Counted from the first letter of the stretch, positions 25,942 through 39,290 are shown. The stretch is DNA of 64,000 bases from Burhinus oedicnemus (GCA_008921705.1 VFFE01007192.1:1782228-1846227), one strand, 5' to 3'. Translations and numbers: made by a program. The notes: generated by a model not told the origin, from the sequence alone.

Positions 25942-28900
25942 GTGAGTAGATGTATGATTATTTTGAGGAATCCTAGCAAGCTGATGTTAACTGAGGGCAC
26001 TAACTTTGTTTCCAATACCATTTATGCACCTTGTGCTACAGTGAGAATGTGTATGCAGGTGATTTCTTGCAGTGTCTGTTTTCTCATCATTCAAATAGGG
26101 GCACAATCCTTCTTCCATTTGTAAAGAATTTTACAACCTATGATTTAGTTGTAGTGTATAAAACTATTTTGCTTTGCTTTGTCATACTGTGGCCTATCAG
26201 TAATTTTGTTGTTGCTTTTTGTTACATGTCAGATAAGAAGATTTCCATGCTATACTCTTGTATTTCCTATTTTTCCAGTCATCCATAGTTCACTCTTCTA
26301 TATCGAAAACTAAAACACATTCTGAGGGAAAATTGCTGATTTTTAATTAGGAGCACAGTGAAATACAATAATCTCATCCTCTCAAGTAATGTATGTTTTA
26401 TGCTTTAATACAGTACAATGTGCTATCAGAAAGACAACAGATGTCCTTTTGGGAAACTAAGAGGCAGAAATTTCCAGTGTTTTCCCTTTTGGACTATTGC
26501 TGAGCTTTGTATTGCCACTGTCTGACACATTTGCCAGTTGTACTTTTAAACTTTTTAAAAAAAGTCTTATCTTTACAGCTTTGAACTACTGCTGCTGTTA
26601 CTGTTGTGCTGCCATCATTAAGCTTCTTATCACCAATGAGTGATTGCTTTCAATATTGTGGGAATTGGCAGTTGGTGGGGAGGGAGAAAAGAAGAAAGCA
26701 GTTATGTGGGCTATCACAGCAATGGTAAATACCATAATCTCCAAAAACAACCTCAATACTATCTACTAATCTAGTCAATTAAAAAATAAAAGCATAGACA
26801 TAGTTTTTGGCTTCCTGCCATTATTGGAATTACTTGTGTACTGTGGTTTCACAATACTTACTTTAAAACAACCCAACAGAATAAAAAATGTTCCTGTGAT
26901 GTTGTTTGACCCACACAGGCACTTATGTTGTAAAATTAACAAAGATCACAAATTAAATAATAAACTTAAAGAGCTGTTAATGCACTGATCACAAGGATAG
27001 ATAGCTGAGACAATTGACAGACTACATACAGACTGTTAGGTAATTCTCACAATAACTGTTTAAAAGGAGTAGTAGCATAATGATTGCTGGTTAAATTGTC
27101 ATGGTAACTTCAGTTAATGTTGAAGTTTATTAAAAAGCGAGGTTTACATCAGAGTACAGTAACAGAGTGCACTTGCACCAACGTATATACATGTGTGTGA
27201 ATGCACATAATAAAAAAAAAAAAGCCACAAACGAGGATATTGGCAACTTTTTTTTTTTTTCCTTGAAGGCTTTAGGAGTACCTATAGATAATGAGTAGAA
27301 CATGAACTCTCATTGCAATACTGTGACTAAAAAAGCTACTAAAGCTTCCTACCGATGGGCATCTTTGATAGGAATAACAGTCACCATCGTATGCAAAAAA
27401 AAAATAAATAAAAATCACTCCCTTTTGCTTTTCAGACTTTGTTATTAGCTGCTTTACGACAGACATCGAGTTTGAACTTACAGAAAGGATATTAATCATT
27501 GTAGACATGTCAGATCTAGCTTGTGTTTTTTTCTGTGCAATTGAGAGGAAAAACTGTACAAGAGTCTTTGCAGAGAGAAATTGAATTCCCAAATGCTCAG
27601 TGGGAAGGCACAGAAAGAGAAGATTAATATAAATGGGCCTGGGAAAGTAAAGCTAATCATATTAGGAATTAAATAAAGGTAATGTATGAACAGCAGGATA
27701 GAAACTTCATAGGGCCAGTGCTGAACTGAGTGAAAGGAATCATCCTGCAATTAACAAGGTTGCAAAATTTGTCTCTTTCATGATAACTAATTACTTGCAT
27801 CCCACAGATATTATCCTAAACGGTAATTCAGCCGTCACAGCAAAATGGGTTTGTCACCCTCAGGCTAATCCAGTGCTTGCATATACAAGCAAGATTTATA
27901 TTCAGAGGGAAGACAAATATTACAGCTGGATAATCATTATTCAAAAAATTAGTAGGATACTCGGTCCAATTTTAAAGTTTGGACAACAAAGGTATCAATC
28001 AAGACTGCATTAACCTCTTTTGTAGAAGTGAGACTAATGAGTCAACAATCATGTGCATCATGAGGTGGTGTCAGGCAAGTGGCAGAGATGGTATGGGAAC
28101 TGAAGAAATATTTTTCTGATATGAGTCCCTTACATTATATTCTGAACTATGTCTAAAATACTTGGAACGGCAACTTCCATGTGAAAACATTTGGACTGCC
28201 TTTTGTGGCTGGCTGGGTTAAATGCTTTATACAGCATTGGAGTTCTCTGTTAATTGACAAAACAGTGCTTCGGTTTCAAAAAACACTGTGAGAAAATGCA
28301 AGGGGTAATTCAAAGAGTGTCCTTCTGAAGTTATGCTTACCAGGGACCTCTCACGCTTTGTGCATTGTCTCAAGCTTTTTGCCCTTGCACCTTTCAAAAG
28401 AAACCAGTAATACATCTGATTTCTCCAAGCCTCTTGCTATGTTTGTTTACCCAGAAAGTAATAAAAAGATTTCTAGGCGATAACTTTTCATTTATATTGA
28501 AAAACCCCAGGAACAGAGGAATCTTCTGTAAATCTCAATGGTGCTTCCAACCCTGATCTCCATCTTGTTCTGTAAATTCAGTACTTTGTTGACACCCTTA
28601 CTAAGCTGCTCTTGGCTTTTGTCCAACCATTGCTTAAAAACCTTGGCGGCTGCCAGCCGCAGAATTCCTTTCCCTCCTCCTCAGCATCTTAGGAGCCTTT
28701 GAAGTCTCCTTTAACCAGTTGGGCATTCCCCAGTGAGCGAATAATATATTCTCTACATTTGTGTGGGGCTGTTCTTAAATTACTGTAGTTTTGTTTGTTT
28801 GGGTTTGTAGGGTTTTTTTGTGTTTTTGTTTGTTTGTTTTTTGTTGTTGTTTTTTTTTTTAATTTGCTATAAAGAAATAAAGGAAGTTAATTTTATCATA

Positions 28901-30804
28901 CAATGTAGCTTTAGTTTTGTTCTTACATGGCAAACTTGTGTAGAAATCCAGGTCAAAGTGAAGCCTCTGTGCTTTGTAAAACAGAAGAGAACTTCACTAC
29001 TGTACTGAAGAAGTTTTCTGCCTCAGAAGAATGTTGCTAGCTTTTGAGAAGGCTTCTGAAATAATTCAAGAAGAGATGCAGTGTCCTATAGTACAGGATC
29101 TCAGAAGCTTAATGTGTGATACAACATAGCATTTTAGCCTTGGCTGTTTATTGAGATTAGAACTACTAATTTCCTATTGAAAAAGAGACACTACTAGGGC
29201 CCAGCTTTTTTGTCTCATAAATATTTATTAATTTCTGCATAGTTTCCATAGAGGATTAGCAGTTTTAGGAGTAATAAATTTGCACAGATTTCAAGAATAC
29301 TTACAGATGAGGTAGCATTGCAAATTATCATGCCCTCAATAAAGAATGGGCTGCAATGTGAACTCTGTTTTCTTCTGTTTGCCCTGCATGCAGAGAAGGA
29401 TTTGTGGAGACTGGAACAAGCCCCACAGCACATCCTGTCCTGGGCTGCGGAGGTAGTTTGGAGGCATTGGAGGCGGAAGTTGTTGCTGGGAATCGAGGGT
29501 CCCTGGGATGTGGAGAGAAATTGCAGAACTATAGGCACGATCTTTGTACTGTTGCAATGTGAGGAGTTGTGGGCACAGAAAAGTTACAGCTGTTGAGAGA
29601 AAACGTTACTAAGAACCTAATGTACAAATCTGTTGGAAGTACTGTTTATAGATGAGCTTTGTGTTTTTGTTTATGTACTTTTCAGATGGCTCTCAAATGG
29701 TAGAGCTGATAGCATGACCTTGACACCATTAGAGTTATTAATATGTTGGGCTCAATCTTTTAGAGTTTCTTATTTAATCACTGACACCTATATATTGAAT
29801 TACGTACACAAGATTAATACAAAACATATCTGGCTTTCATCTGTCATGAGAAATGAGTTTGGAAGTTGAAAAAAGTTTGGAAAAAAATGACTAGGTGCTT
29901 ACCTCCTGACTATGCTGCAGGTTCTGCCACTACTTTGAACACTGACATTGCATCTGCAGCAGCTTCTTATCACTAGAGCCTCAATCATCAGAAATTAACA
30001 TTCACTTAAAAATGAGACTTTACATGGACATCCTCATGTAAAACATATTTGCTAGCTTGAGCATCACCACAAAAAGAAAACAAATGAACCGATATTTTTT
30101 TAGAATTTTAACGCATGTGTCCTCCTTAAATGTCTTTGCAACTGCAAAGAGATTGCTCTATGGTCATAACTTTGAAAAATCAGTATATATGGGAAAGATT
30201 TTGTGCTGGAAACCTATTTTTGATTTGTGTTTGAACATGAACTGTTCTAAACCCTGGAAAGAGAAAGCACGAGAGTGCTGTTTCTTAAGACAAAAAAAGA
30301 AGCAATTTAAATTCTTTTATGGATTTGAGATTAAAATGCTAACTTTTCTGTTGAGTGACCTTATTCTTAATTACGCAGGTATAGTCACCTTTCAGGATGT
30401 TATACTTGTGAAGTTGTATGTAGTATCTTAAGGTTGTTCCAACCATTTATAGAGTTACGGGTTAAGCATTGCTGTATCTGTCATTCTGCTACATGGTTCT
30501 GGGCTTTTAGGTAGTTCTCAGAATTTTCAAGTTTGCAACAAAGGAAGGTTAGAGCCCAAACACTGTTTTCATTGGGTTTGCTCTATTTTGTAAAGAAAAG
30601 AATCAAATTTAAATGCCTTTTGTATTTGAAAAGGCTTTTCCTGTTCTTCCGCTCTGCATTCTTCCTCCTTCTCATCCAGGCTGGAGTGATTTTGAGCACT
30701 GCAGTGTTAGCTGTGCTAGTTGAGAACAGATCTTAACAATATATATGTACTTTGTGGGATAAAGTGTCTTACAAATTATTTTTTTTTTATGCTTTTCTCC
30801 TTAG
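25942..30804 (+). other. WWC3 intron, 4863 bp, phase 1
   Basis: GTGAGT to TTAG intron, AT-rich. It contains a (GTTT)n/T-rich tract at 28789-28861 and a 15-base near-palindrome at 28646-28660 (GCGGCTG, C, CAGCCGC). ORFs up to 124 aa (30057-30431, plus strand) resemble no protein I know. No interspersed repeat was recognised. Confidence 0.9.
28789..28861. repeat. T/G-rich simple repeat
   Basis: Stretches of TTTG, TTTTG and TTG units with T runs, ending in a 12-base T run before AATTTGC. This is a low-complexity tract inside the first fully contained WWC3 intron. Confidence 0.8.
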
Positions 30805-31008
30805 AGCTCACACAAATTGAGGACCCAAGGGAGCAATGGAGAAGGGAGCAGGAACGCATGCTAAAGGAATATTTAATAGTTGCCCAGGAGGCACTCAATG
30901 CCAAGAAAGAGATTTACCAAATAAAGCAACAGCGTTTTGAACTAGCCCAAGAAGAATATCAACAATTGCACAAAATGTGTGAGGATGACAGCCGTTCTTA
31001 TGCCAGCT
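30805..31008 (+). CDS. WWC3: WWC3 exon, end of WW2 and start of coiled coil
   Basis: Acceptor TTTCTCCTTAG, donor GTGAGT, 204 bases. The first two bases close a CAG (Gln) codon begun on the previous exon. The exon encodes [15 protein letters not shown], then [38 protein letters not shown] and [14 protein letters not shown]. As I remember it this is identical to human WWC3 after the split codon, and it differs at many positions from WWC1 and WWC2, which fixes the paralog. The WW domain's second conserved Trp is replaced by Ile (I41 in TQIEDPR), a known property of WW2 in this family. The rest is heptad-rich and begins the long N-terminal coiled coil used for homo- and heterodimerisation. Readthrough past the donor would reach a stop at 31059. 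Confidence 0.98.
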
Positions 31009-34000
31009 GTGAGTTTACTAGTCTTTTCTTGATACACCCACCTGCCTCTCACAACATGTAGCATAAGAAATAGTGTGAAGTGTTTCCATCACCCAGTTTT
31101 CTTCTGAATGAAGATCCTGACTACAGAAGTGATGCACTATCCTTTGACTCTGCTATTCAGGGACTTCCATTTCCTTTTAGAGCTATTAGAATATGCCTTT
31201 TTGACATTAAACAGGGATATATCCCAGCTAGCATCTCTAGCCATCTTGGAGCTACTCGTAATGATGCTTTGTGCAAGGCAACAAAAACAAGACTGAATGT
31301 TGTTGGACCAGCCACCATACTTGCACTCCTAAATTCATAGATTATTCAGCCCTCAACGTGGGGGGAACCATCAGGTTAGGGGAAGCCTTTTGTGGATCCA
31401 TGGTCGGTTTATTGACTTGATAAAGTGTTAGGGACAAGGTGTTGTGATCAAGAGTACCTCTGACCACGAAGTAGGAAGCGATGTTTCACGAATGCACCTC
31501 ATTCTTGAATGCCAGCCTCTGATCCTAATGCTGGTGGTGTAGGTCATAGAGCATTGATTTCATTCCCTTTTCATTCTTCAGGTGTCTCTGGTAGCTTGGA
31601 GTAGATGATAGGCTTTTTCTGAAATCTGAAGTTGTTGCACCACTGTCATGGCTGTTGGCTGGTGCAGCAGGAAAAGGTGTCTTTACTGAAGAGTCAAAAC
31701 AGTCTGGTTCAAAGAAGTGTATCAAATGGATATACCCACCAGCCACATGGAAACATAGTGGAGTTTCACTGCACTGGTGGCTTTTTGGTGGCTGCTGTGT
31801 GTACAGCCATTGTTTAACTGCAGGATTTGCTGGTAAATGCCAAGTACGTGATAAGTATGGGAAGCTCTGCTTAGCTATTTCTGAAAATGTTCAAGAAACT
31901 TGCCCGTGGAGGGGAGGTTAGAGCAGGCATCTAGATAGAAGTGTTTTGCTACTGATCCAGTGGTATTTATTAATCCAAGGTAATTCATATGTATGCCAAA
32001 ATCCTGAATAAAAGATGTTTTCTAGGGCTGAGGTGTCCCAGATGGTCTTGACCAAGTGTCCTCTTACTGTTGAACTGGGATTATCTCATCTTTTTATTTA
32101 GTTTCAAATATACGTATTCTGTGATTTAGTTTGTGACATAACTGAACAGTTGTGACTAGTCTTATTTCTCCCTGTTATGTTCAAGTTTCTTAAAAATTAT
32201 TAAGAAAGATTATTTTTTTTTTTCATATTAAGAAAGAAATTTTTAAAAAGAAATTATTGTTTAAAGACTGTTCAACTACTGTTTGAAGACTTGGAATAGG
32301 GTAAAAGATAGTGTCACCAGTATTTTATCAGAAAATTTGCAATTGGGGTATTTTGTTGAATTACTTCAGGTGAATATACAGAAAGAAACTTCTGTTGAAG
32401 ATAATACACTAGAAGAATATAACCTGTTTTTCATATTTTTAAAGCTCTTGGAAAAACAAGTTGCTTGAAACAGCAACAAAATATGACTGAAGATGGCAAA
32501 ATTGGAGGATATCTGTAGCATGAATGCAAATGTGATGTCAGTTGACTTTGTTTCTCAATCTTCTGACAGGTTTTGGTTTTTTTTTTTTTAGGTGTATCTG
32601 TGGAATTGATAATGAGATACTGTAAAGTCATTTAAACAAAACCTTTCACTTGTTTTGAGGTGAAAAAGTATTTGTTTTCTACAGATGTGTTAATATATTT
32701 GTTTAAGGTCATACACATCTGTTTTGAGAAAACGAGATGGGCTGACTAGTCAGATGACATATTTAATTAAAAAAAAAAAAAAATTCCTTTGGAGATGAAT
32801 CATACTGTCAGCCCAAGATTCCCTAAGGCTTCTCCACTTGTTTTTCTTAATTCAGCTCCTGCACTCTACTCTGGGATGCTTGCTTCTCCATTTATTGTAC
32901 AGAAGTCTTAGGCTCCTAATTCAAGTGCAATTAGATGGCCAAAGCTGGGTGCTTATATTGCGAATATTCCTGCCTCCACCACCACTTGTTTCAATCTGTT
33001 GCGTTAAAAGAACTAAAACTTTATGAACTGTTTTCCTCCTCTTTGCTTGTGGGTGCTGCCATTGACTCAGTGTCGTGTGCTCGTGAGTGGGAGGTGGTGT
33101 GAGCTCAGTGGTTGTGGGTTGGCAGGGAGGTGCCCATGCAGCAGTTTTGTGACTCAGTTGTGATCAGCACTATTTAAAAAAAAAAAAAAAAATCCATAGA
33201 AAATCCTGGATTTAGAGAATTAGTCCAGGCATGACTACTCATTTTGGCAAGTTCCTGCACGCTTGACATGACCTTGGCATTGCAGTATTCTTTTGAGAGT
33301 TGAAAGGCTCAGTGCAACGCAGACACGGATATGGGTTTCAAAGCAGCAGCCTTCAGCTCTACAAAAGGATGGTAGGTCTAACAGCACTACCCCATCTGCT
33401 CACATACCAGGAATTTTTCAGTGGGCCATTGCTGCTGTGAATGGCTCACTCAATAAATCACGGTTGGTCTTGCCCAGCCTATCCTCTAGGACCTTTACTT
33501 CATCTGTCTAGCCTTTGGCTTGTAATGCCACAGCTTGAAATCATTGCCTGACTCTAGATACATTGTGTTAAGAGCTCACTTGCCAGAGGTTGATCTGTAT
33601 GTCGATTCCCTACACTGTTGCTTTAGGAGGCAACTTCTCTCTGTAGCTGATTGAATTTTGTTCTGACAATAGTTTTTTCTACTTTAGTCCCTATCATACT
33701 GTTAATTCAACATACCTAGGAAGCAATTAGCAATTGTTAATGTTACACAAATTGCTTGCATCAGTAAATGCCACCATCCTGTCGCGGAAGCTAGTTGCTT
33801 TTAGGCAACATGCAGTGCTGCTGTGTACAATTTTTGTTGTTCAGGACAAAAAAAAATTTCAGGCCAGCCAAAGGTAATTCTTTAGTTGTACTTCAGTACA
33901 GAGGATTATTTTAAAACCAAGTGACTTGTAACACAAAGAGAATGAATGCAGTGGTCTGTTAAATAGTGCCACATCTTAACAAGTGTATTAAGAGAAAAAA

Positions 34001-34032
34001 ATAATGTAAAATGCTGTTTTCCATCTGTTTAG
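31009..34032 (+). other. WWC3 intron, 3024 bp, phase 1
   Basis: GTGAGT to GTTTAG. It contains a 17-base A run (33176-33192), a shorter A run at 32770-32782 and T-rich bits near 32212-32223. Region 31080-31921 has several longer plus-strand ORFs (86 and 88 aa) with no recognisable homology. No known transposon was recognised. Confidence 0.9.
33176..33192. repeat. Poly-A run, 17 bases
   Basis: Uninterrupted run of 17 A following CACTATTT. It may be a retroposon tail remnant, but the preceding bases show no recognisable body. Confidence 0.7.
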
Positions 34033-34109
34033 CATTCTCTGGATTTTCAACTAATACCAAGTATGATCCATATCAGATTAAAGCAGAAATAGCCAGCCGT
34101 CGTGACAGA
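34033..34109 (+). CDS. WWC3: WWC3 exon, Ser-rich linker
   Basis: Acceptor CCATCTGTTTAG, donor GTGAGT, 77 bases. Two bases (CA) close a Ser codon opened by the T at 31008. The exon then encodes FSGFSTNTKYDPYQIKAEI and ASRRDR and ends in phase 0. The FSG-STNTKYDP segment is the conserved break between two coiled-coil stretches in the family (SGSSSSTKYDP in WWC1 and WWC2, as remembered). The basic ASRRDR end leads into the next helix. Compared with human WWC3 I note Tyr-to-Phe in SGFST and an inserted-position change near DPYQ, both conservative. Confidence 0.96.
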
Positions 34110-36527
34110 GTGAGTAATCTTTATTCATTTTGTAAAAATATGAATAAGGCATGGTGAAAGGAAGGGAGACTATGTGTTTTTCTTTTACCTTAGCATTTAC
34201 ACTGGATGTTGCATGCATTTTTGGAAATATAATATTAAAATTTGCTTTTTTACTCTGACCTATTGTTCTATTAAAATGAGTCTATATTTACTGCATTTCA
34301 GTGACTTGCAAAGTAAGACTTTTTCCATGTTACAAGCGTAAAGATTTTTGTCACGGTTGTCAGAGGCGAACTCAGCCAGGCTTTCAGAAGTTGCTTTCTC
34401 TGTGTGAACTGCCACAAGTAGTAAATACTCTGCAGCCAAATTCTTTCTTGATTAAATGCAGTTCAAAACCACTGTCTTCATATTTTCCCGTTTAGCCATT
34501 TTCAGTGGGGTTCCATGGATATCACTGAACTCTAGATTTAGCCGTTTATTTGGAAATCTGTTCACAATCCAGTAGACATGTTGGCCAAATAGAACTTTAT
34601 AGCTCCTGTGAGGGGAGGAGAGTTCAAGCATTCTGACAGTGATAGGCAGTTCTGTAATAAAAATGTTCCATTTTTATATTTATTTATTTTATACCAGAAT
34701 CATGCTTTTGGTACTGTCTTTGCTGAAGGAAGAATAGTTGACTTCTTCAATTTTTCCCACGCTGCTTTAGCAAAGAGTTGAAGTGTGCACGTTGATTTTA
34801 ACAAAATTGATATAGCAGTTGTAAACAATTGTAAAAACCAGTTCATAACATTAAGCTCTAGAACCTGTTTCTAAATTCTGTGTTTGTTTTTATTAATGGA
34901 TAAAATGGGGTTTAGCATGCCAGGCCCTTAGCTCACAAAATAAATAAAAAATACTTAACTTTGCAGGATAGTGTTCCATTTCTGTTGTAGTGACCACTTT
35001 TCACATGAGCGCCTCTGAAAATAAATCCCGTTCACCACCCTTCAAAGGCATTTATTCTATCTGTATAAGTTTACTACATGCTGACTAGTGTTCGCTTGTT
35101 TTACATACTCTAAATGCCAGCGTATTCTAAACAAGAAAATAAGCCTTATTTATTTAAATATTTAAAGAAAATAAACAAGGTCTTCACTTACAAGACTGTT
35201 TCTCTGTTTCTGCATCTTAAAACAAAATCTCTTAAGTGCATAGGTTAACCTCTTCAACTGAATGTGTGCATAGGCATTGAGTTGTTTCAGGTAATAGAAT
35301 GAAATATGCACTATAAAGTGTATGTACATGACATTAGTGATGCATTTTTTTCATTTTATTTTTCGAGAGTGTTGGAAGTGGTGGTGAGGATATAGGAGTA
35401 TCTTGGGGGCTGATGCGATGACTGTTGAGGAAGGGGCAAGAACACATAGAGAAGGGAGGGCCATGCAGGGTGGTGGGACTCTGACAGTCCTGGCTTGCAT
35501 CCCTGGAACTGCTGTGAAGCTCTTCACTCCTGGAGTAGAGCTGACAAAATTAATCTATGCCTGGACATGTAAGAATTTTTTTTTTTTTACTCTGTTCTTT
35601 ACTAGTAGTTTTGTCATACATTGATGTACATGTGAAAATCGAGAGCGCTCTGGGTACGTTTTAGAAAAGGTACCAAGTTTGATAGCTTGAGAAGAGAGAG
35701 CTTTTTTCCTCCATCCCTGCCCCTCTTTGGGGTCTCAGTTCAGTTTTACTTCTCGCCACTCCACACTGAAACACCTCTATTCTGCTCGTTTGTCTGTAGT
35801 CCCTTGCATCTTCCTCCCTCTGTTGCCCTCGGTTACCTATCAGATTTGGAGGGCAAGATGCTATTTCTTTGCAGACCATTCCTGGTGCTGACAGCACTCT
35901 TCTAATGTCTCCCCAACCTACTTAAGTAACTGTTTTCATAAAACCACAAAAACATGTTTTTGGAGACATCGCTGCTTTGTACTTTTTGATTTACGCTTGC
36001 TAGTTTGATCAAGGTAATTGGTGGTGGGATTGAGAGGGCAGGACAATATGAAAATAACTGTGGAAAATCAGGCTGCCATTTCTGGGTGAGAGGCCAGTTC
36101 TGTTGCCAGCGATTTTGTTTTCCCAGATTGAAAAATTAATAGCATTGAATGTTCAGTCTTTTTTTAAGTTGACTAAAGAGTTGAAGACAGTTGAGAGCTG
36201 TTTGTCTTCTACAAGAGAAGAAAAACCAAATGGATTAAAACTTGCTAGCTGTTAGCATAAGCTATTGGAGGTAGAAAACCAATAGAATAGATGAGGAAAT
36301 TTATACTTTGAAAGCTGAATGTTGTGACTACTGTTTGATTGGGTCTTATATTTCAGAATGTCTTCTGTTATTTTAATGCAAATTTCAAAGCAAAAACAGA
36401 AGAGAACTTAGGTTATCACTTCTGGGTTTTTTTTTTTGAAGTAACTTAAGATTTTGTATTTGAAAAACAATTATTTTTATTATGAAAGTTTCTGTTACAT
36501 ATTATTACTTTATTTTGTTATGTTCAG
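34110..36527 (+). other. WWC3 intron, 2418 bp, phase 0
   Basis: GTGAGT to TGTTCAG. AT-rich, with a T run at about 35577-35589. Small ORFs only, the largest 78 aa on the minus strand at 35661-35897, with no homology I can recognise. No interspersed repeat seen. Confidence 0.9.
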
Positions 36528-36607
36528 CTTTCTAGGCTAAAACGAGAATTGGCACAGATGAAGCAGGAGCTGCAATATAAGGAAAAAGGAGTGGAAACTC
36601 TGCAAGA
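36528..36607 (+). CDS. WWC3: WWC3 exon, coiled-coil segment
   Basis: Acceptor TATGTTCAG, strong donor GTAAGT, 80 bases: 26 codons plus two bases. It encodes LSRLKRELAQMKQELQYKEK and GVETLQ, with GA opening a Glu codon completed in the next exon. Leu and Met residues at a/d spacing with charged neighbours give a clear coiled coil. I recall human WWC3 as differing by one conservative change (Thr for Ala in RELAQMK). It lies 2.4 kb after the linker exon and 6.3 kb before the next. Confidence 0.97.
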
Positions 36608-37897
36608 GTAAGTTAAGAATTTATGGGAGGATATTTTTTTTTCTTTATTCTCCTTGGAATGAATTTCTTAGAAAACCATTGCCAAAATAAAAGAAGATTG
36701 AAACCTCTTAATTGTTTTGCTTCAGATTTTCTGCTATGACAGTGATTTGGGGTGAGACCAGTGTGAAATGGTGGGAGAAGGGTTGGACAGAATTGATTGG
36801 AATGATGATTTCATAGATTCATATGCAAAAACAGTTTTATAGGCCCTGTTCTTTAACTCTTCCTGAAAATGTTGTCGAGGTGGAATTAGATCTTAAAAAT
36901 ATTTTTAAAACATTTTCTGGAGATACCTGCCATCTGGAGTGCAGCCAGAAGCATCATGCAGTGGAGTAGTTATCCTGTGAACAGTACCAAGGCTTTCTGG
37001 CAGGGCACAATACTTCTCCTGGGGGAGAGGCTGTACACCACAACACTGCTTCTACTTCTGCCCAATGGTTAGGCTGTCTCATTCTGCAGAGTATAGCCTA
37101 TTTACTTGTCTGTAGTAGATCTGATGGTCTGTGAGACCTTGGATTTTGTTGCGTGTCTTCAGAATCAGTGCATGTAAACGTGACTCCTTGTCTCCTCCCT
37201 GGGAGGGAAGGTACAAGGCAGTTTGCTGCTGCTCCCAGGGCTGTTAGGCAACCTGTGCTCTGTTTCCATCATGCTCAGTGGTGGCAAAGGTTGTGAACTG
37301 TTGTGGTAGCCCTCTTCCTGCAGTCTATCAGGTGGGAACTGAGAGACTTCCATCTGTGCGCTGCTTAGTCACCTACGCACGTAGCACATACGTGGGAAGC
37401 CCAGTGAGACAGGGAGAGAGGTTGCCAGGCCATGGAAAAGATGGCAGGTAAACACAGGTTGTTGCGACTGTTCAGCAAGGCCAGAGGCTAGACCATATGT
37501 TGAACAGCTCTTGGATTTGCCTTGGACATGTGGCCATGCATTTAGAAATCTCGGCTGTTTTTCCAGCACGCATGCAAACAAACTGCCTAATGCAGGCGTT
37601 TCCTGAAAACACTGAAACACGTCTAATGTGTTTTGCAGCATAAGTACAGTATCTGTGGAAATATTTTGAAGCTTTGAGTTTATTGTGTTGGTGCTACAAA
37701 GCATGGGTGCACACTTTTGCTTCAGGAATCCTGGCAAAGTTCCAGGGATCCCAGAGCAATTAGGTTACTTACTTTCCAGCTTTGATTTTGATTGGTGTTA
37801 CGTTAACAAAACGATATAAAGGGAGATACTCAGATTTTGCTTTTAAAGAAGAGGGAGTAGCCCATGCACTTCATACTGTTTTTTTGGGTTTAGTGGG

Positions 37898-37938
37898 TTT
37901 TTTTGTTTGTTTGTTTTGTTTTGTTTTGTTTTTTTTTA
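37898..37938. repeat. (TTTG/TTTTG)n simple repeat
   Basis: T run, then TTTG and TTTTG units, then a second T run, ending in AAAAGC. Low-complexity intronic repeat. Confidence 0.85.
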
Positions 37939-39251
37939 AAAGCTTACATTATAAAACAAAAGAACCTTGTATTTTAAAAGCTTCAGAGAAGAAAACTTGT
38001 TCAACTAAAATCCTTCATTGGCAGATATAATTAATAATTTTCAGGCATAAATATATTTTTATTGACTACACAAAGCATTTACAGGTATTTAGGGGAATTG
38101 TTAATGTATGATATTAACTGAAAATTAGTAAAATAAAGCACTCTGTATTGAAACAGCAAATATTTTAAGTAATATTTTAAGTGTAGTCAGTGTTTTAGGA
38201 TGGTGGCCTAGATACGTAAGCAGTAACAGAACAAAAGCAATTCGTCTTAAGATTCTTAATCATATTTTCTTTAAGTAAGTAATAATTGCTTTGCCTTTTC
38301 TACTTTCTTTATATGTTTTCCATCTCCTGGTTATGAGGTTAAGGGTGTAGGTTCAATTGTTTTATAAAAGAACTGACCACTTGACTAGGATGATGAAAGT
38401 ATTTGAAGGCCATTTGAAACTCAAGATTGTTTTAATTAATGTAACTCATTTAAGATAGTCCATCAAAGTAATGCAACTTTTTGAAATGTCTGTCTGTGAA
38501 TGATTAAGAATGCAAATGTTAATCTTGGATTTTAGCCCAAGTGAAGTTGCCCATACTCCAGGATGGGGGTATAGGAGGGACATTCAAGAGAGGAATTACT
38601 TTAAAGCCTATCTGATAAGTCAGTGGTTACTCTAATCATCTAGTTTAAAAGTTCAAGCATGACAACTCAGTGCTTCGGTGCTGCTCATTGCTGCTGTTGC
38701 TAGTCACTCTGTCCCGTTGGTGCACTGGGCAGCATTTGTTGTTGCTTGTTGAAGCTGGGGAGAGTATTTTGCCTGTGCGTTATCTGGGATTGCAGTGAAT
38801 TTGTCGGTGTTTGTGCCTTGCTGAGCTCTGCTGTCTGCAATGACTTCTTCGCTTGTGAACCAGACCAGAGGCTTGTGGGTTTTGTTTTGTGTTTTTAAAT
38901 ATTTTTTCATTGCCTTTCTGGTAAGATATGTGCTTTCTTTTGAGTATTTGCTTCTAGTATGAAGTGAGCCAACTTGGAGTGTACTCGCACTGTCTAACAG
39001 CTGAAGAGAGAAGTTTCTCTAGCCTCCTTCTGTAGTCAGCAGACAAATCAGGCTAAAAAGCCTGACTGTGCTCTAGGTTGTCCCTGAGCAGTCTCTCCTG
39101 TACTCCTTTATTTGTTGGGGAAAAAAGGGTCACTCAAGTCGAGTACCAAAGCTGAAGTATTTTACTTTTTGCATATCCACAAACTAAGGGTGGGAAAAGA
39201 AACTCATTGGTCTTTCTTTAAAACAAAAAATCTGGGATATCCCCCCCGACC

Positions 39252-39290
39252 TTTTTTTTTTTTTTTTTTTTTTAAACAAAACAAAAAAAA
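39252..39290. repeat. T22 tract followed by A-rich tract
   Basis: Twenty-two T immediately followed by AAACAAAACAAAAAAAA. The T and A arms are complementary and could fold back. C-runs flank both sides (CCCCCCCGACC before, CCCAAAACCCC after). Such junctions are prone to assembly and slippage error. Confidence 0.8.

Noticed and set aside
30720..31061. A separate 113-aa gene
   Set aside because: It is the 204-base WWC3 exon with intronic sequence translated at both ends.
37898..38030. Phe/Leu/Val-rich ORF suggesting a membrane segment
   Set aside because: The hydrophobic run is the translation of a TTTG/TTTTG simple repeat. The same applies to ORFs at 49058-49349 and 61625-61942.
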